Origin: Adiantum capillus-veneris
Taxonomy: Eukaryota; Streptophyta; Polypodiopsida; Polypodiales; Pteridaceae
Length of the DNA: 64,000 nucleotides
Direction: 5' to 3'
Assembly: GCA_014529385.2 (NCBI GenBank)
Contig: CM043968.1
Span: 130,009,018 to 130,073,017, forward strand
Shown here: piece by piece, positions 46,980-58,259 of the stretch
Position numbering within the stretch: position 1 is the first letter of the stretch
Layout of the letters: every line of letters begins with the position of its first letter
Program-made: the position numbers and the translations under genes
Notes under the pieces: generated by a model
Seen by the model: the letters and a program-made list of their open reading frames with translations, nothing else
Told to the model about the DNA's origin: nothing
Database searches by the model: none

Positions 46980-49900
46980 GCAACACACACACTTGGTCAC
47001 TTTATCTTGGCTTTGATTGCTACATCCGGCTACAATTTGCTAGTTCCCTTTGTACGTTATTTCACTTTTGTTAAGTAACTTCTTTTGTGTGCTATCTTGC
47101 AGGTTTTGTAGTTGGTTTTCGATATGCTTGATAGAGTTGATTGTTATATTTTCTTGTGGGTAATTACCATGGGTACTTACCATGCTATTGCCTCAATGGG
47201 AGATTTTATCTCTATTATAAATGATGGAGCTGATGGGTATATTGTTGTATGGTTACCATAACCTTATGGGAGTTTTCCTTGCATTTGCTACTACCCTTGC
47301 TTATGCTATACTTATTGGAGATGATGGTTTTTAGTTGTTGGCCATGTGGGAGTATCCCCTTAATTAAACTATCATAAGATTGATGGGAGGTTCCCATTTT
47401 GCTTCCATTTTGATGAGAATTGGGTTTTGTTTTGTCTCTATTATAGGCGTTAATGCGCCCCGCCCTTGTCGCAATGGACTACAATGCATTTTAGTCCCAT
47501 TTTCTTCTGCACTACTGGTACAATACAGGGTTAACTCTCACCTTCCCCGCCATGATGGACTGCATACTTCACTTGATGAAGGTCTCTCACCTTGAATACC
47601 CCTGTATGTTAAAGAATATTACTACCTTTTCTTCAAGCCATGATTAGGGATTCCTCTCCTGACTTGCGTGACTTCTTACCTACTCTGCAAGCGTGGCCTA
47701 GTGTTGTTATCTAGTGTTACTACCAAGGATGTTGAAGACTTGCATTCAACTAGAATAGACTCATTGTCTGCTACCTAGTGCCTATAAAATTGTTGAGGGA
47801 CTCTCTTTTCCCTCATTTAGTCTTGCAATACTAAGAGTGTGTGTGAGTATGAGGGATGTTGTGCTTCTTTGTTATGGAAAAATATTTTTACTATAACAAT
47901 GAAGGTTGCTGAAAACATTGCCCCTTCACAAGTGTTTTTAAACTTACTGGTTATATTCTTTTTTATGTCGGCATATCATGGATTGCATACTATGGATTTT
48001 ATTTCTAGAATTATTGTTCTGATGACGCTTGCAAATAGACATTGAGGGTTATGCTTCTGAGTTATGACCTGGCGCTTTGATCATACATTAAGATTGGAAA
48101 TTGTTTAATGTACTGGTGTCAGATGACCTCGTTATCCTTTCATGTTGCTCATTTCAATTTGACTTGAATACTATATAGCAAAGCATCATCTCCACATGTT
48201 TTTTCTCAAAAAAATTGCATTAAATTTCTCTAAGTACTTTATAAATTATAGGCTCGGGTACTTCTGTTGTTTTTGGTCTAATAGACTAAACAAATGTCTC
48301 CTTTTTGGAATATATTTTTAAAAAAATCTTTTGGACCTTAGTATGACATTGAATCACCAACAGTATGACTACCTCTTAGTTTAGCTTACTTATCGAATGG
48401 TTTGTTGCCCTTCAAACTTTGTTTATGATGTGAAACTGGCATAATACTGATGTGCCTTATGGTTATGAAATGTTTTATTTGGCTATTAATCGGGGCATGC
48501 AATCTTGGGCACAAAAGATGATGGCTTCTTCTTCTTCCCAGCTGCCTCAGATCCATGTCCTCATTTTGTTTGATTAATTGGGAATAGTTGTTTTTTATTT
48601 TTATTAAGGATCTTTAGGATGCTTTTGGGAAAAAAAACTTGTAAAGATCTTGAGGATACTACTTGGAGAATGTGGTTTTAACTTAAAACTTGAAATAAGA
48701 ACAATTACTTGAGTCTGGCTCATACTTTGTGATTTTGGCTTGGATTTAACTAATGGTTGGGACACACCTTTTTAGATGGTCTTGGGTATCTGCTACTTTT
48801 TTGTTGAGGAATCTAAGCTTTGATGTTTTTTCTTGATTTTGACCCTTTGCTACTAGGAATGTCAACTAGTTGTGTTCCTTTCTTTGATTTACATTATGGT
48901 AAGCATGAGAGGAGATTTTGCTTCATACGGGCGTAGTTCTAAACTTTTTTGCTTACAAATATTTGACTTTAGCTTTATGGATTGCTGGCCTTTTTGGTCC
49001 TACAATTAATTGTTTTTAAAAATATGCTTTTGATAATCGGGTGACTGATCTCTAGATTGTTCTTTACTTTAAAAAATATTTCCCACCCCCACTTGATTGG
49101 ACTTTTGCTCCTAACTAGCAAGGTGGGTTGTGATGATCCGTTATGTTTCTTTGATCATAGGTCTAATGCCTAACTTGTTACAGATCTGTCTGGAGAAGGA
49201 AGCTTTATATTGTAGTCTACTAGATCTTGACCTTTCTGGCTCTAATATGATGTTTTGGTCTTAAATTTATATGACTGATGTACTCTCTAATGAATTTTTT
49301 GGCATATTCTTCTTTGTTTTTTGATTTTGTACTCTCACATAGCTTGAGCATTTGCTCTGATAAGGTCTACATAATGTAGTGCACATACATCTGGATGATT
49401 TAGTCACTGATGGTTGTTGTCTTTGATTAGTTTGGCAATATGATAGTTTTGTGATGGCATTTTGATCCCTAGTGTTACCTATTTAATTCAAGCTAAGTAG
49501 TAAAGAGTATGATTATAGGCTCAATTATTTTGGTGTTTTGACCTGGTATATTGCTCGGGATACAAGAAAAAATTGAAAATTGTGGGCTCAATTATTTTTG
49601 GTGATTTGGCCTAGTATATGGATCGGGATAATTATTTTGACTCACTTACTGTGTGTTGTTTTTTATTAATACACTACTTGGTCTCTTCATGAGTGTTTTG
49701 GCATGGTCTATGGCTCAAGATACAAGAAAAAACTAAAATTTCTTTATGATGGTTGTAGTTACAAAAAACTGATGGTTTGGATCTAAGTGATGGTTTGGAC
49801 ATACCTTTTTAGTTGGTCTTAGGTATTTGATTCTTTTTTGTTGAGATTCTGAGCTTTAATGTCTTTGCTTGATTCTAACCCTTTGTTACTAGGAATCTTG

Positions 49901-50273
49901 ACTAGTTGTGTTCCTTTCTTTGACATACATTATGGTAATTATGGGAGGAGCTTCTACTTCATATGGCCATAGTTTTGAAATGTTGCACTTATGAATATTT
50001 GACTTTGAAGGTTCCTTTTCTTCTAGCTATGATTTATAAAACATTAGAGAACACTCGCTTGCATAATTCTCATGATCTATATTGTTGTAGATGTGCTTAC
50101 AATAGATTTACCACACTGATTGGTCATGATATAAAGCATGATCCTTTTGCTAACTATGAGCACCATCAAGTTCAAAGTTGAATTTTTTCGGAGAAGGATA
50201 TGGATCTAAATATTATAGGAACTTTACTATATCTATGTAATTCAATTCTCAAAAAGACAGTGCACGCGATATA
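46980..50273. other. AT-rich region without recognisable genes; internal repeats
   Basis: This should be the continuation of 6095-9787. No protein motif was found. A segment at about 48752-48915 recurs diverged at about 49790-49950 (GTTGTGTTCCTTTCTTTGA in both). A shorter motif (GCTCAATTATTTTGGTG...TATAT.G.TCGGGATA) repeats two to three times at about 49518-49740. Confidence 0.5.
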
Positions 50274-50833
50274 TGTGGTTCACCCAATGTGGGCTACGTC
50301 CACGGGGAAACAACCACTCAATGGCTTTAGTACTTCAAACAAGTAGTAAGTTACAAAGGGATTATACCCTTTTGGAGCTCTCGCCTTGCTTCACTCTCAC
50401 CACCTCACATCAACTTCACAATGCACCACAATGCTTCACAAATCCATTTTTGTGTGTAGAAGAGGCCTCCTTTTATAGGCCAAGAGGGTTGCCCTCTCTC
50501 ATGAGAGGCAGCCATGTGTAGCCGCCCTCGCCCATGTGTGGCCGCCCTTGAGAAGACAAGTCCACTTTTGAATTCGCCCACCGGCCCTTGAATTCGGTCG
50601 CCGGCCACCAGCCATTGACTTTCGACCACTGGCCAACCGGCCAACCGATCGGTCGTTTTTCGACCACTTTTCGACCACCGTCTGGCCATAATATTCCAAC
50701 GAAAAGGAATATTTGGTTTTTGGCGAGTGATTTTGGTTCACGCACGATGGCTTCTCCTCATAATGGGGGCCTTACAAATGTGCGTTTTTACCACAGAAAA
50801 TTACAAGGGGTAAATCAAGCTCCATACTTAACA
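50274..50833 (-). mobile_element. Probable solo LTR
   Basis: On the minus strand the segment starts TGTTAAGTATGGAGC, has a TATA box CCTATAAAAGG (plus 50469-50479), and ends ACGTAGCCCACATTGGGTGAACCACA. These are LTR-like landmarks seen in plant copia elements. No clear target duplication was found, so the ends are provisional. It contains no gene. Confidence 0.45.
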
Positions 50834-52029
50834 TGTTGCCCCTTGGCCCTCTTCTGTTTGTTGTCAGTGTAGATGGCCTCAATTGCCTGGTCAAAGGGAA
50901 GATGGCGGAGGATAGTATCAAAGGCATTCATTTTCCAGACAGAAGCAACCATCAATATCTTTCTCAGTTTGCTAGCGACATTGATTCCTTGCTGAGCAAC
51001 GAAGATAACTCTCTGCAAGAATTCTCGACTGCAATGGAAATATTATGCTCTGCCTCTGGTTCAAGAATCAACCACAACAAGACAGGTGTCATATCCTTGT
51101 AGACCCCTCTTCCGGGTTCGATTCTTAGTCAAGGATGCACACATATCAAGGAGGGTGAAGTCTTTAGGCTGCTAGGTATCTCTTTTGGGTTCAAGGTCTC
51201 CCTCAGACAAGGTGGGATTGGGTGTTAGAACGGTTCAGGGCCAAGTTGGACAGATGGAAGGGCTTCCAGGGCTCTCTGGCTGGCAGAGTTATTGTGATAA
51301 TCACTTTCTATCTGTTTATATTTTGTTCTTTCTCAGTTGTTGGCGCCCTCCTGACTCTCATCTTAGTATCATAAGCAAATACTGCAGGAGCTTCCTATGG
51401 GGGGGTGATCCGTAAAGAAAGCTGCAGCCAAAGTTCGATGGGATATTTGTTGTCTTCCAGTAGTAAAAGGGGGTCTAGGAGTAAAAAACATTAATAAGTG
51501 GACAGATAAAATTGCAGTCAAACTCCTCATCTGTACACTTGAGGATACTAGCCAAGAATAGGCTCTCCTCCTATTCAGGAAAATAAATAGCTTCGCTCTG
51601 GTCAACTGGAAGCCATGGCAAAAACTGAGCTGGATCACTATTTTTTTGGGCCATTCCCCATCAAGGCTAAAGGGTCAGACCTACTTGCATCGCTTTGGGG
51701 TGTGTGTAATAGGGCAAGGGTTAATTTGTTAGTCTTCTGGTCTAACAACAGGGCTAATGATGTTCGGCAGTTCGACTCCATTTGGTGGCCCCTCTCCCCC
51801 CTAACCACTATCGCCAATAATCAGATAAGGACGGCACTTCGATGTCACAACAAAGAAATCACCACTCGGGGAATTCGTTGGAATGTGCAACTACATAGGT
51901 GGAAATCAACTGAGGAACTACTTCTCCAATTTCCCCTTTAACCATGGGAACGCGTGCTCATTTTATCCAAACTGAGGTTTTCCCTATTTCAGATCTATGG
52001 AAGCTTTCACTTAAAGAATGTGTCCTGCT
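50834..52029 (+). pseudogene. LINE reverse transcriptase remnant, 5' part
   Basis: This is the C-terminal part of a non-LTR retrotransposon RT: PLGPLLFVVSVDGLNCLVKG, then FASDIDSLLSNEDNSLQEFS where FADD is expected, then CSASGSRINHNKTGVISL. The post-RT region follows in broken frames (CDNHFLSVYILFFLSCW, YCRSFLWGGDP, VKGGLGVKNI, DSIWWPLSP). The first catalytic Asp of the FADD box is Ser. It is truncated at its 5' end and interrupted at 52029 by E4. Confidence 0.8.
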
Positions 52030-52821
52030 TGTTGGGGTATAAAGCCCAATGTGGTCGCCCAGGTAAGTGGGCGGGCCGCCAGGTATGTACACATATTCTT
52101 TTGTAAAAACCTAATAAGAACTCACTATGCTCTACACATCACAGTAGAGCGAGTTCACCATATGGTGTTCTCAGAATTTCATTCTGAGGTCATCTCGGCC
52201 ACCGTTCGGCTTCGACAAAGGTCTGCGCAGGCCATTTTTGACTACGTGGTCTCGGCGGGTGCAGATCCGACTCTGCAAATTTGGGGTTTTCGGCCTACGA
52301 CTGCAGGTGCTGAGGATATCGACACTCCCAGAGTGCTGATTTGTGGCTGTCTACACATCGAAGAACGGCTTACAGTTCTTGGAGGCGTGTCACATACGAC
52401 ACGGGCGCATCTACACATAGACTATAGGCGACATCCACTCGTTCATCAGGTAGCTTGTGTTTGCTGCTTGATATTCCAGATTTCATCCTGACATTGCAGG
52501 TACTTCCACATGGGATGTATTGTCAGAGATGATGTATGTATGTTGAGGGTTTCCTGGTTGTGAGTCACGCAGCAAACAACCGCCGCAGCGGTTACAGCAT
52601 ACAGTGGGAAATTTGTGGATGTATGACTTTGTGGGAAGTCTATGTACTGTCAGATTTACTGCAGCCTTTGTTGAGGGTCGAGTGAGGTTTTATTGAGCTG
52701 GGGGATTCTCGAATGTTGAGATCCTTTCGGAGATACAGGTCTTAGAGCGAGTTCACCATATCGTCGTGCTCTTCTTCTCGCACTCTCTCTCTCGCGTCAC
52801 ACTTCCGCTCGTACTCCTTCA
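52030..52821 (+). repeat. E4 5' LTR carrying a 579-bp insert
   Basis: TGTTGGGGTATAAAGCCC to CTCCTTCA. Relative to the 192-bp 3' LTR it has an extra 52164-52742. The insert is bounded by a 19-bp direct repeat TAGAGCGAGTTCACCATAT (52145-52163 and 52743-52761), present only once in the 3' LTR. Without it the LTR is 194 bp. Confidence 0.85.
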
Positions 52822-52823
52822 AC

Positions 52824-52836
52824 TGGTATCAGAGCC
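52824..52836 (+). other. E4 primer-binding site, tRNA-iMet type
   Basis: TGGTATCAGAGCC lies two bases after the LTR end. Confidence 0.85.
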
Positions 52837-53213
52837 AGGTTCCGATCCTTGGACCTGTGGGTAGGCAGCTAGGATGTATTGACTGTGAGTTAGACAGTTG
52901 GGATTGCATCTTTGCTTTACTGCCGTTGAGGCATTGTCGCAGTCTATGCTTACAGGACAGTGAGAGACAGTACAAGTGCAGGACAGGTTTACCCACAGCT
53001 TACAGTGTTAGAGAGATAGTGGTTTTTTGAGCTGTTTTTGGTCTGTTTTTTAGTACACCATAACCATTTTACAAAGGAGACTCTGCCGAAATTTCTTCAG
53101 AATCTGAAGCTTTCTTGGTTCATTTGACAAGTTGATATTGATTGAGAGGTCAGTTTACAGGGGAAACTCTGCCGAATTTTTCCCAAGAAAGTAAACTACT
53201 GTGAAGCGTAGCT

Positions 53214-56200
53214 ATGGCTGGATCACAGGACACTGCTCTTTACAATATCAAGAAGCTGGATGGAACCAATTTCCCATTGTGGAAGAAGTAGATTTGGCAC
53301 GTGTTGGTACAAAAGAAGCAGATAAAACCTATAAAGCTCAAGGGGATAAAACCAGAAGATATGGACGAAGATGAATGGAGCGAAATGGATGAATTGGCAC
53401 TTTCTACCATTATCTTGACTTTGGCAGAAAGCGTTTACTTCAATGTAGCAGACGAGATATCGGCTTATCAAGCATGGTTAAAGATGAGTGATCTTTATGA
53501 GTAGCAGAGTGCAGCTTCACAGGTATATTGGCTTAAGAAGCTTGTTGACTTGAAGATGAAAGAAGGGACACCTATGTCCAATCATCTGAATGAATTCAAC
53601 ACAATCTATAGTCAATTGTCAGCTCAAGGTGTCAAGTTTGATGAACCTGTTAGAGCTATGTTCCTGTTGATCACATTGCCGGAAAGTTGGGACACTTTTT
53701 GCACAGCTTTCAGTAATTATGCACCTCCAGATGGTTTGAACATAGCAGGTGTAGAAGGAAGTCTGCTTACTGAAGAAACCAATAGAAAGACAATGGACAA
53801 AGGCAAAGGAACAGTCTTAGTTGTCAGGGGAAGGACCAAAGAAAAGTACAAAGGTGGAAAGAGGAATCAGTCTCGTAGCAAGTCCCGCATTGCTAAAGGC
53901 AAGAGTGACATAGAATGCTACCATTGTGGCAAGAAGGGTCACATGAAAAGAGACTGCAGAGAATGGAAAGCAGAAAAAGGCAAAGAGAAAGCTGAAGACC
54001 ATGGTCAGAAGAACAAGTCCTCGGTGAAGATTCAAGAAATAAATGTGACAAACACTGTTGCAGAGGATGACAGTCTAGTGTCAGGAGACATCTACTTCTT
54101 GAAGAATACAATGGACTCAACTCTTCTTACAGCATCTGATGGAAATGCACTGAGTGATTGGATTATAGACTCAGGGGCATCACTTCATGTGTCTCCAAAC
54201 AAGGAGTGGTTTACCTCTTATGTGACCACTAAAGATCATGTTCGGCTAGGCAATGGGCAGACATGTGAGATCTTAGGTGTTGGAGATGTTCAATTGAAGT
54301 TTCAGAATGGCTCTTCTTTCACGCTGAAGAATGTGAGACATGTTCACGCAATTACAAAGAGCTTGATCAGCACAGGTTTACTTGATGATGCTGGCTACGT
54401 CACCACTTTTGGACAGAACATGTGGAAGATATCCAAGGGTTCTATGACAGTAGCACATGGAGTAAAGTCTGGAGGACTTTACATGATTTATGTATCAAAT
54501 GTCTCTAAAAATGTAATCAATGTAACCGAGCAGCCGAACGTTTCTTTGTGGCATAGCCGGTTAGGACATATGTCCAAGAAGGGAATGGAAATCTTGTCTC
54601 GTTCTGGTTATTTGCCTGGCTTGTCATTTAATGATTTTGAATTCTGTGAACATTGTCTGTATGGTAAGCAAACATAGCAGCCACATAAGCATAGAAGCAG
54701 TAGAAGAGATACACAGTTGGCACTTGTTCATAGTGATTTGTGTGGACCTATGCCTAACCTATCTCTAGGGGGAGCTTCTTACTTTATGACATTTATAGAT
54801 GATTACTCGAGGAAAGTATGGGTTTACTTTCTCAAGCACAAGGATGAAGCATTTAGTGTTTTCAAAACGTTTGTGACACTTGTGGAGAATCAGAGTGGCA
54901 AGAAGCTTAAATGCTTACGCACTGACAATGGTGGAGAGTATGTTTCAAAGGCCTTTCAGGACTTTTGTGAGTCAAAAGGTATAAAACGTGAACTTACTGG
55001 TCCTTACAATCCTCCTCAAAATGGTGTTGCTAAGAGGATGAATAGGACCATACAAGAAAAGGTCATAAATATGTTGTCTAATGCAGAGCTGCCAAATGGG
55101 TTTTGGGCTGAAGTTGTATCAACAGCTGTTCATCTTGTAAATAGATCTCCTAGCAAGGTTTTGCACAAGGATTCAGTGCCAAAGATGGTATGGTCAGGAA
55201 AAATGCCCTCATACAAGCATCTCAGAGTCTTTGGCTTTGAGGCATATACTCACGTTCCAAAGGAATTTAGGAACAAACTTGAGCCAAAGAGTAGAAAGTG
55301 CATCTTTCTAGGCTATGGTAATTCTGGTGAGATGGGGTACAGACTTTGGGATCCCGAATCCAGAAAGGTTGTCCGCAGCAATGATGTTCACTTTAATGAA
55401 TCCAAATATCATTCTAAACCAGAGAGGGTTCAGGAGATTAGAAGCGTTGTCTTCCAGGAAGATGGACCTGCACGTGCAAGACAAAATGTCAGGGCTCAAG
55501 AGGAGCAAGGACAGGATAGAGTGGAACCACAGGTTGTGGCTGAGCCTGAGCCACCTATTGTGCGTAGATCTGGACGTATCACGCGACCTCCTAATAGTTT
55601 TGTTCCATCTATGAACTATGTCATGTTGACTAATTGCAATGAGCCTTCATGTTACAAGGAAGCAGTGCAAATGAAGGACTCCGGGAATTGGCAATTGGCC
55701 ATGCAGTCAGAGATGACAGCTATGCATAAAAACCAGACATGGAAGCTAGTTAAATTACCATAGGGCAAAAAAGCTCTACCTTGTAAATGGGTTTACAGGT
55801 ATAAGATCACCGCTCATGATAGTCAGCCAAAGTACAAAGCAAGGCTTGTTGCCAAGGGCTTTAAGCAAGAACAAGGCATTGACTTTGATGAAGTCTTCTC
55901 TCCGGTGGTCAAGATGACTACATTGAGATGCTTTCTTGCATTGGTTGCCATATTAGATTTGGTGTTGCACCAAATGGATGTCAAGGCAGCGTTCTTGCAT
56001 GGTGATTTAGATGTGGAAATTTACATGCAGCAACCAGAAGGGTTTGTTGAGAAAGGCAAGGAAGATTGGGTATGCCAGTTGTTAAAGAGTCTTTATGGCT
56101 TAAAACAATCACCGAGGGCATGGTACCATAAATTCCACAAGTTTATGCTTTCTCAAGGCTACAAACGTAGTGAGTTCGATCACTGTCTATATACAAAGAA

Positions 56201-57194
56201 GGCTAAGGATGGTAGTTGGCTGATCCTTATTTTGTATGTGGATGACATGTTGATTGCTGGCAAGCACTTGGAAGAAATTTCAGCTTTCAAGTCAAAGATG
56301 GCAAAATCGTTTGACATGAAAGACATGGGTGAGGCAAGTCATATACTTGGTATGTGCATTGAGAGAGACAGATCAAAGAAGTTGATTTGGTTATATCAAA
56401 CAGAGTATATTGACAAGGTTTTGCAACGTTTCAATATGGAGAAGGGAAAGGCATTGAGTGTCCCATTGCCACCATATGTGAAACTTAGCAAACAAGATTG
56501 TCCTGTGTCTGAGGAAGAACAGGCTGAAATGGATAAGATTCCATATGCGTCTGCAGTGGGTAGTTTGATGTATGCAATGATTGCTACTCGCCCAGACATT
56601 GCATTTGCAGTGGGAGTAGTAAGTCGATACATGTCAAACCCAGGCAAGAAACATTGGGAGGCAGTGAAAGGAATATTAAGATACCTGAAAGCTACAATGA
56701 GTATGCGCATATGCTATGGGAGTCAGGAGCTAAGTGTAAAGGGTTTTACAGACTCAGATTATGCAGGTGACTTAGACAACCGAAGGTCTACGTCAGGGTA
56801 TGTCTTTACATTGGCTGGTGGAGCAGTATCATGGCGTTCTAGATTACAAGATTGTGTTACTCAGTCTACTACAGAGGCTGAATATGTTGCAGCATCAGAG
56901 GCATGCAAAGAATCAATTTGGCTTAATCTACTAGTAACAGATTTGGGAATCAAAGAAGAAATGCATGTGTTATATTGTGATAGTCAAAGTGCTATACAAT
57001 TGGCTCGCAATCCAGTTTATCACTCAAAGACAAAGCATGTGGATGTGAAGTATCATTTCATCAGGGAAATGCTCGAGGATAAGCAACTTCAGCTTGTCAA
57101 AGTTCACACCACAAAAAATCCTTCTGATCTACTTACAAAAGGACTTCCCTCAGAGAGCTTTGCGCATTTTCGCAAGCAGTTAGGTGTAGGGTAG
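53214..57194 (+). pseudogene. E4 copia Gag-Pol polyprotein, one frame with four internal TAG codons
   Basis: Starting at ATG 53214 (MAGSQDTALYNIKKLDGTNF), one frame runs 1326 codons to the TAG at 57192-57194, with TAG also at 53289, 53502, 54675 and 55761 and no frameshift. Residues ~1-250 are Gag with zinc knuckle CYHCGKKGHMKRDC (235-248). Protease has DSGA at 319. The pre-integrase motif LWHSRLGH is near 446. The integrase core has Asp near 529 and 571, but the Glu 35 residues later is Lys (607, NGVAKRMNRT). RT has MDVKAAFLHGDL and YVDD (1008-1011). RNase H has SDYAGD, TEAEY and CDSQSA intact. It is recently active-looking but disabled. Confidence 0.92.
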
Positions 57195-57283
57195 TACATC
57201 ACTTCTCTACATCTCTTGTATATTAGCTTGTATAGTAGCTTCTCTCACACTTAAAGTACCACATTGGACTTTAAGTGGGAGGT

Positions 57284-57475
57284 TGTTGGGGTATAAAGCC
57301 CAATGTGGTCGCCCAGGTAAGTGGGCGGGCCGCCAGGTATGTACATATATTGTTTTGTAAAAACCTAATAAGAACTCACTATGCTCTACACATCACAGTA
57401 GAGCGAGTTCACCATATCGTCGTGCTCTTCTTCTTGCACTCTCTCTTGCGTCACACTTCCGCTCGTACTCCTTCA
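57284..57475 (+). repeat. E4 3' LTR
   Basis: 192 bp, preceded by the polypurine tract AAGTGGGAGGT (within 57272-57283). It differs from the 5' LTR by about four substitutions and a 2-bp CT unit. Confidence 0.9.
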
Positions 57476-58259
57476 CCGCTCAGTGCCTTTGTATGGAAAT
57501 GTGGGTTCAAACTCCAACACCTGCAATTGAATCTCGGCGACATCACTCCCTCACCGCACAGCACATTGAGTAGTCAACCTGGACAGGAAGCAATGTATGT
57601 TCAAATTTAAGAAGCTGTGGGACACGTCAATTCAACCCAAGAAATCGGTCCTCCTTTGGCTTATACTCCACAAAGGAATGTGGACAGGGGAGAAAAGTCT
57701 CAACGCAGTGATATCCACGGGGATCTGTCTCAGATGCAATGTAGAAGTGGAGTCTATATTTCATTTTTTTTTGAGTTGTCCGCAATTTGCTATTATTTTG
57801 TCCCCTATAAATTATGTTCTCAAAAAAAAAGTCTCTTGGAGGCAACTTCTACTAGACGACTCTACAGGTATTTTGTCCTGCTATTGGAACCGAACTAGGG
57901 CTAAATTTTTATGGATTATCTAGAAATTGAGAAACAGTCATGTGTTTAATGTGGCTTACCAGGCTCCAAGCCTGAAAGCGCGGTGTGTGGATTTCAATCT
58001 ACAGGTGTTCAAAACTAAAATCAACGAAGCCAGTCTCTACTATCTGAGGAACTGGATTATTAAAGACACAGAAAAAGCACACCATGCAATGGAGGTTGAG
58101 GATCTGGAACTCCCCATCAATAAGAGAAAGTTAACGAAAATCAGAAACATGCTGGTTGCTGCTAATCTGGAATCCTCCCTGGCGGCATTCGAGGTCATTT
58201 CCAAAGCCGGTAGCTTCATGGAAAAGATACAAGGAATGATCGACTCTCTGAAAGAGTAA
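57476..58259 (+). pseudogene. LINE remnant, 3' part with zf-RVT domain
   Basis: It continues the LINE after E4. KLWDTSIQPKKSVLLWLIL, then GICLRCNVEVESIFHFFLSC, fits the reverse-transcriptase zinc-binding domain (zf-RVT) found at the end of plant LINE ORF2. After a stop near 57921 the last open part (57927-58259) encodes a helical C-terminus ending SFMEKIQGMIDSLKE and TAA. No poly(A) tail is obvious. Confidence 0.75.

Larger units (their letters stand above)
52030..57475 (+). mobile_element. E4: Ty1/copia retrotransposon
   Basis: E4 has short LTRs (5' 52030-52821 including an insertion; 3' 57284-57475, 192 bp). The PBS TGGTATCAGAGCC is at 52824-52836 and the polypurine tract AAGTGGGAGGT lies before the 3' LTR. 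Flanking pentamers CTGCT (52025-52029) and CCGCT (57476-57480) look like a target duplication with one change. The domain order gag-protease-integrase-RT-RNase H is diagnostic for copia. It sits inside a LINE remnant. Confidence 0.92.

Noticed and set aside
52018-52491. 157-codon ORF in the E4 5' LTR
   Set aside because: It runs from LINE remnant through LTR into the 579-bp insert, so it is a chance frame across three unrelated sequences.
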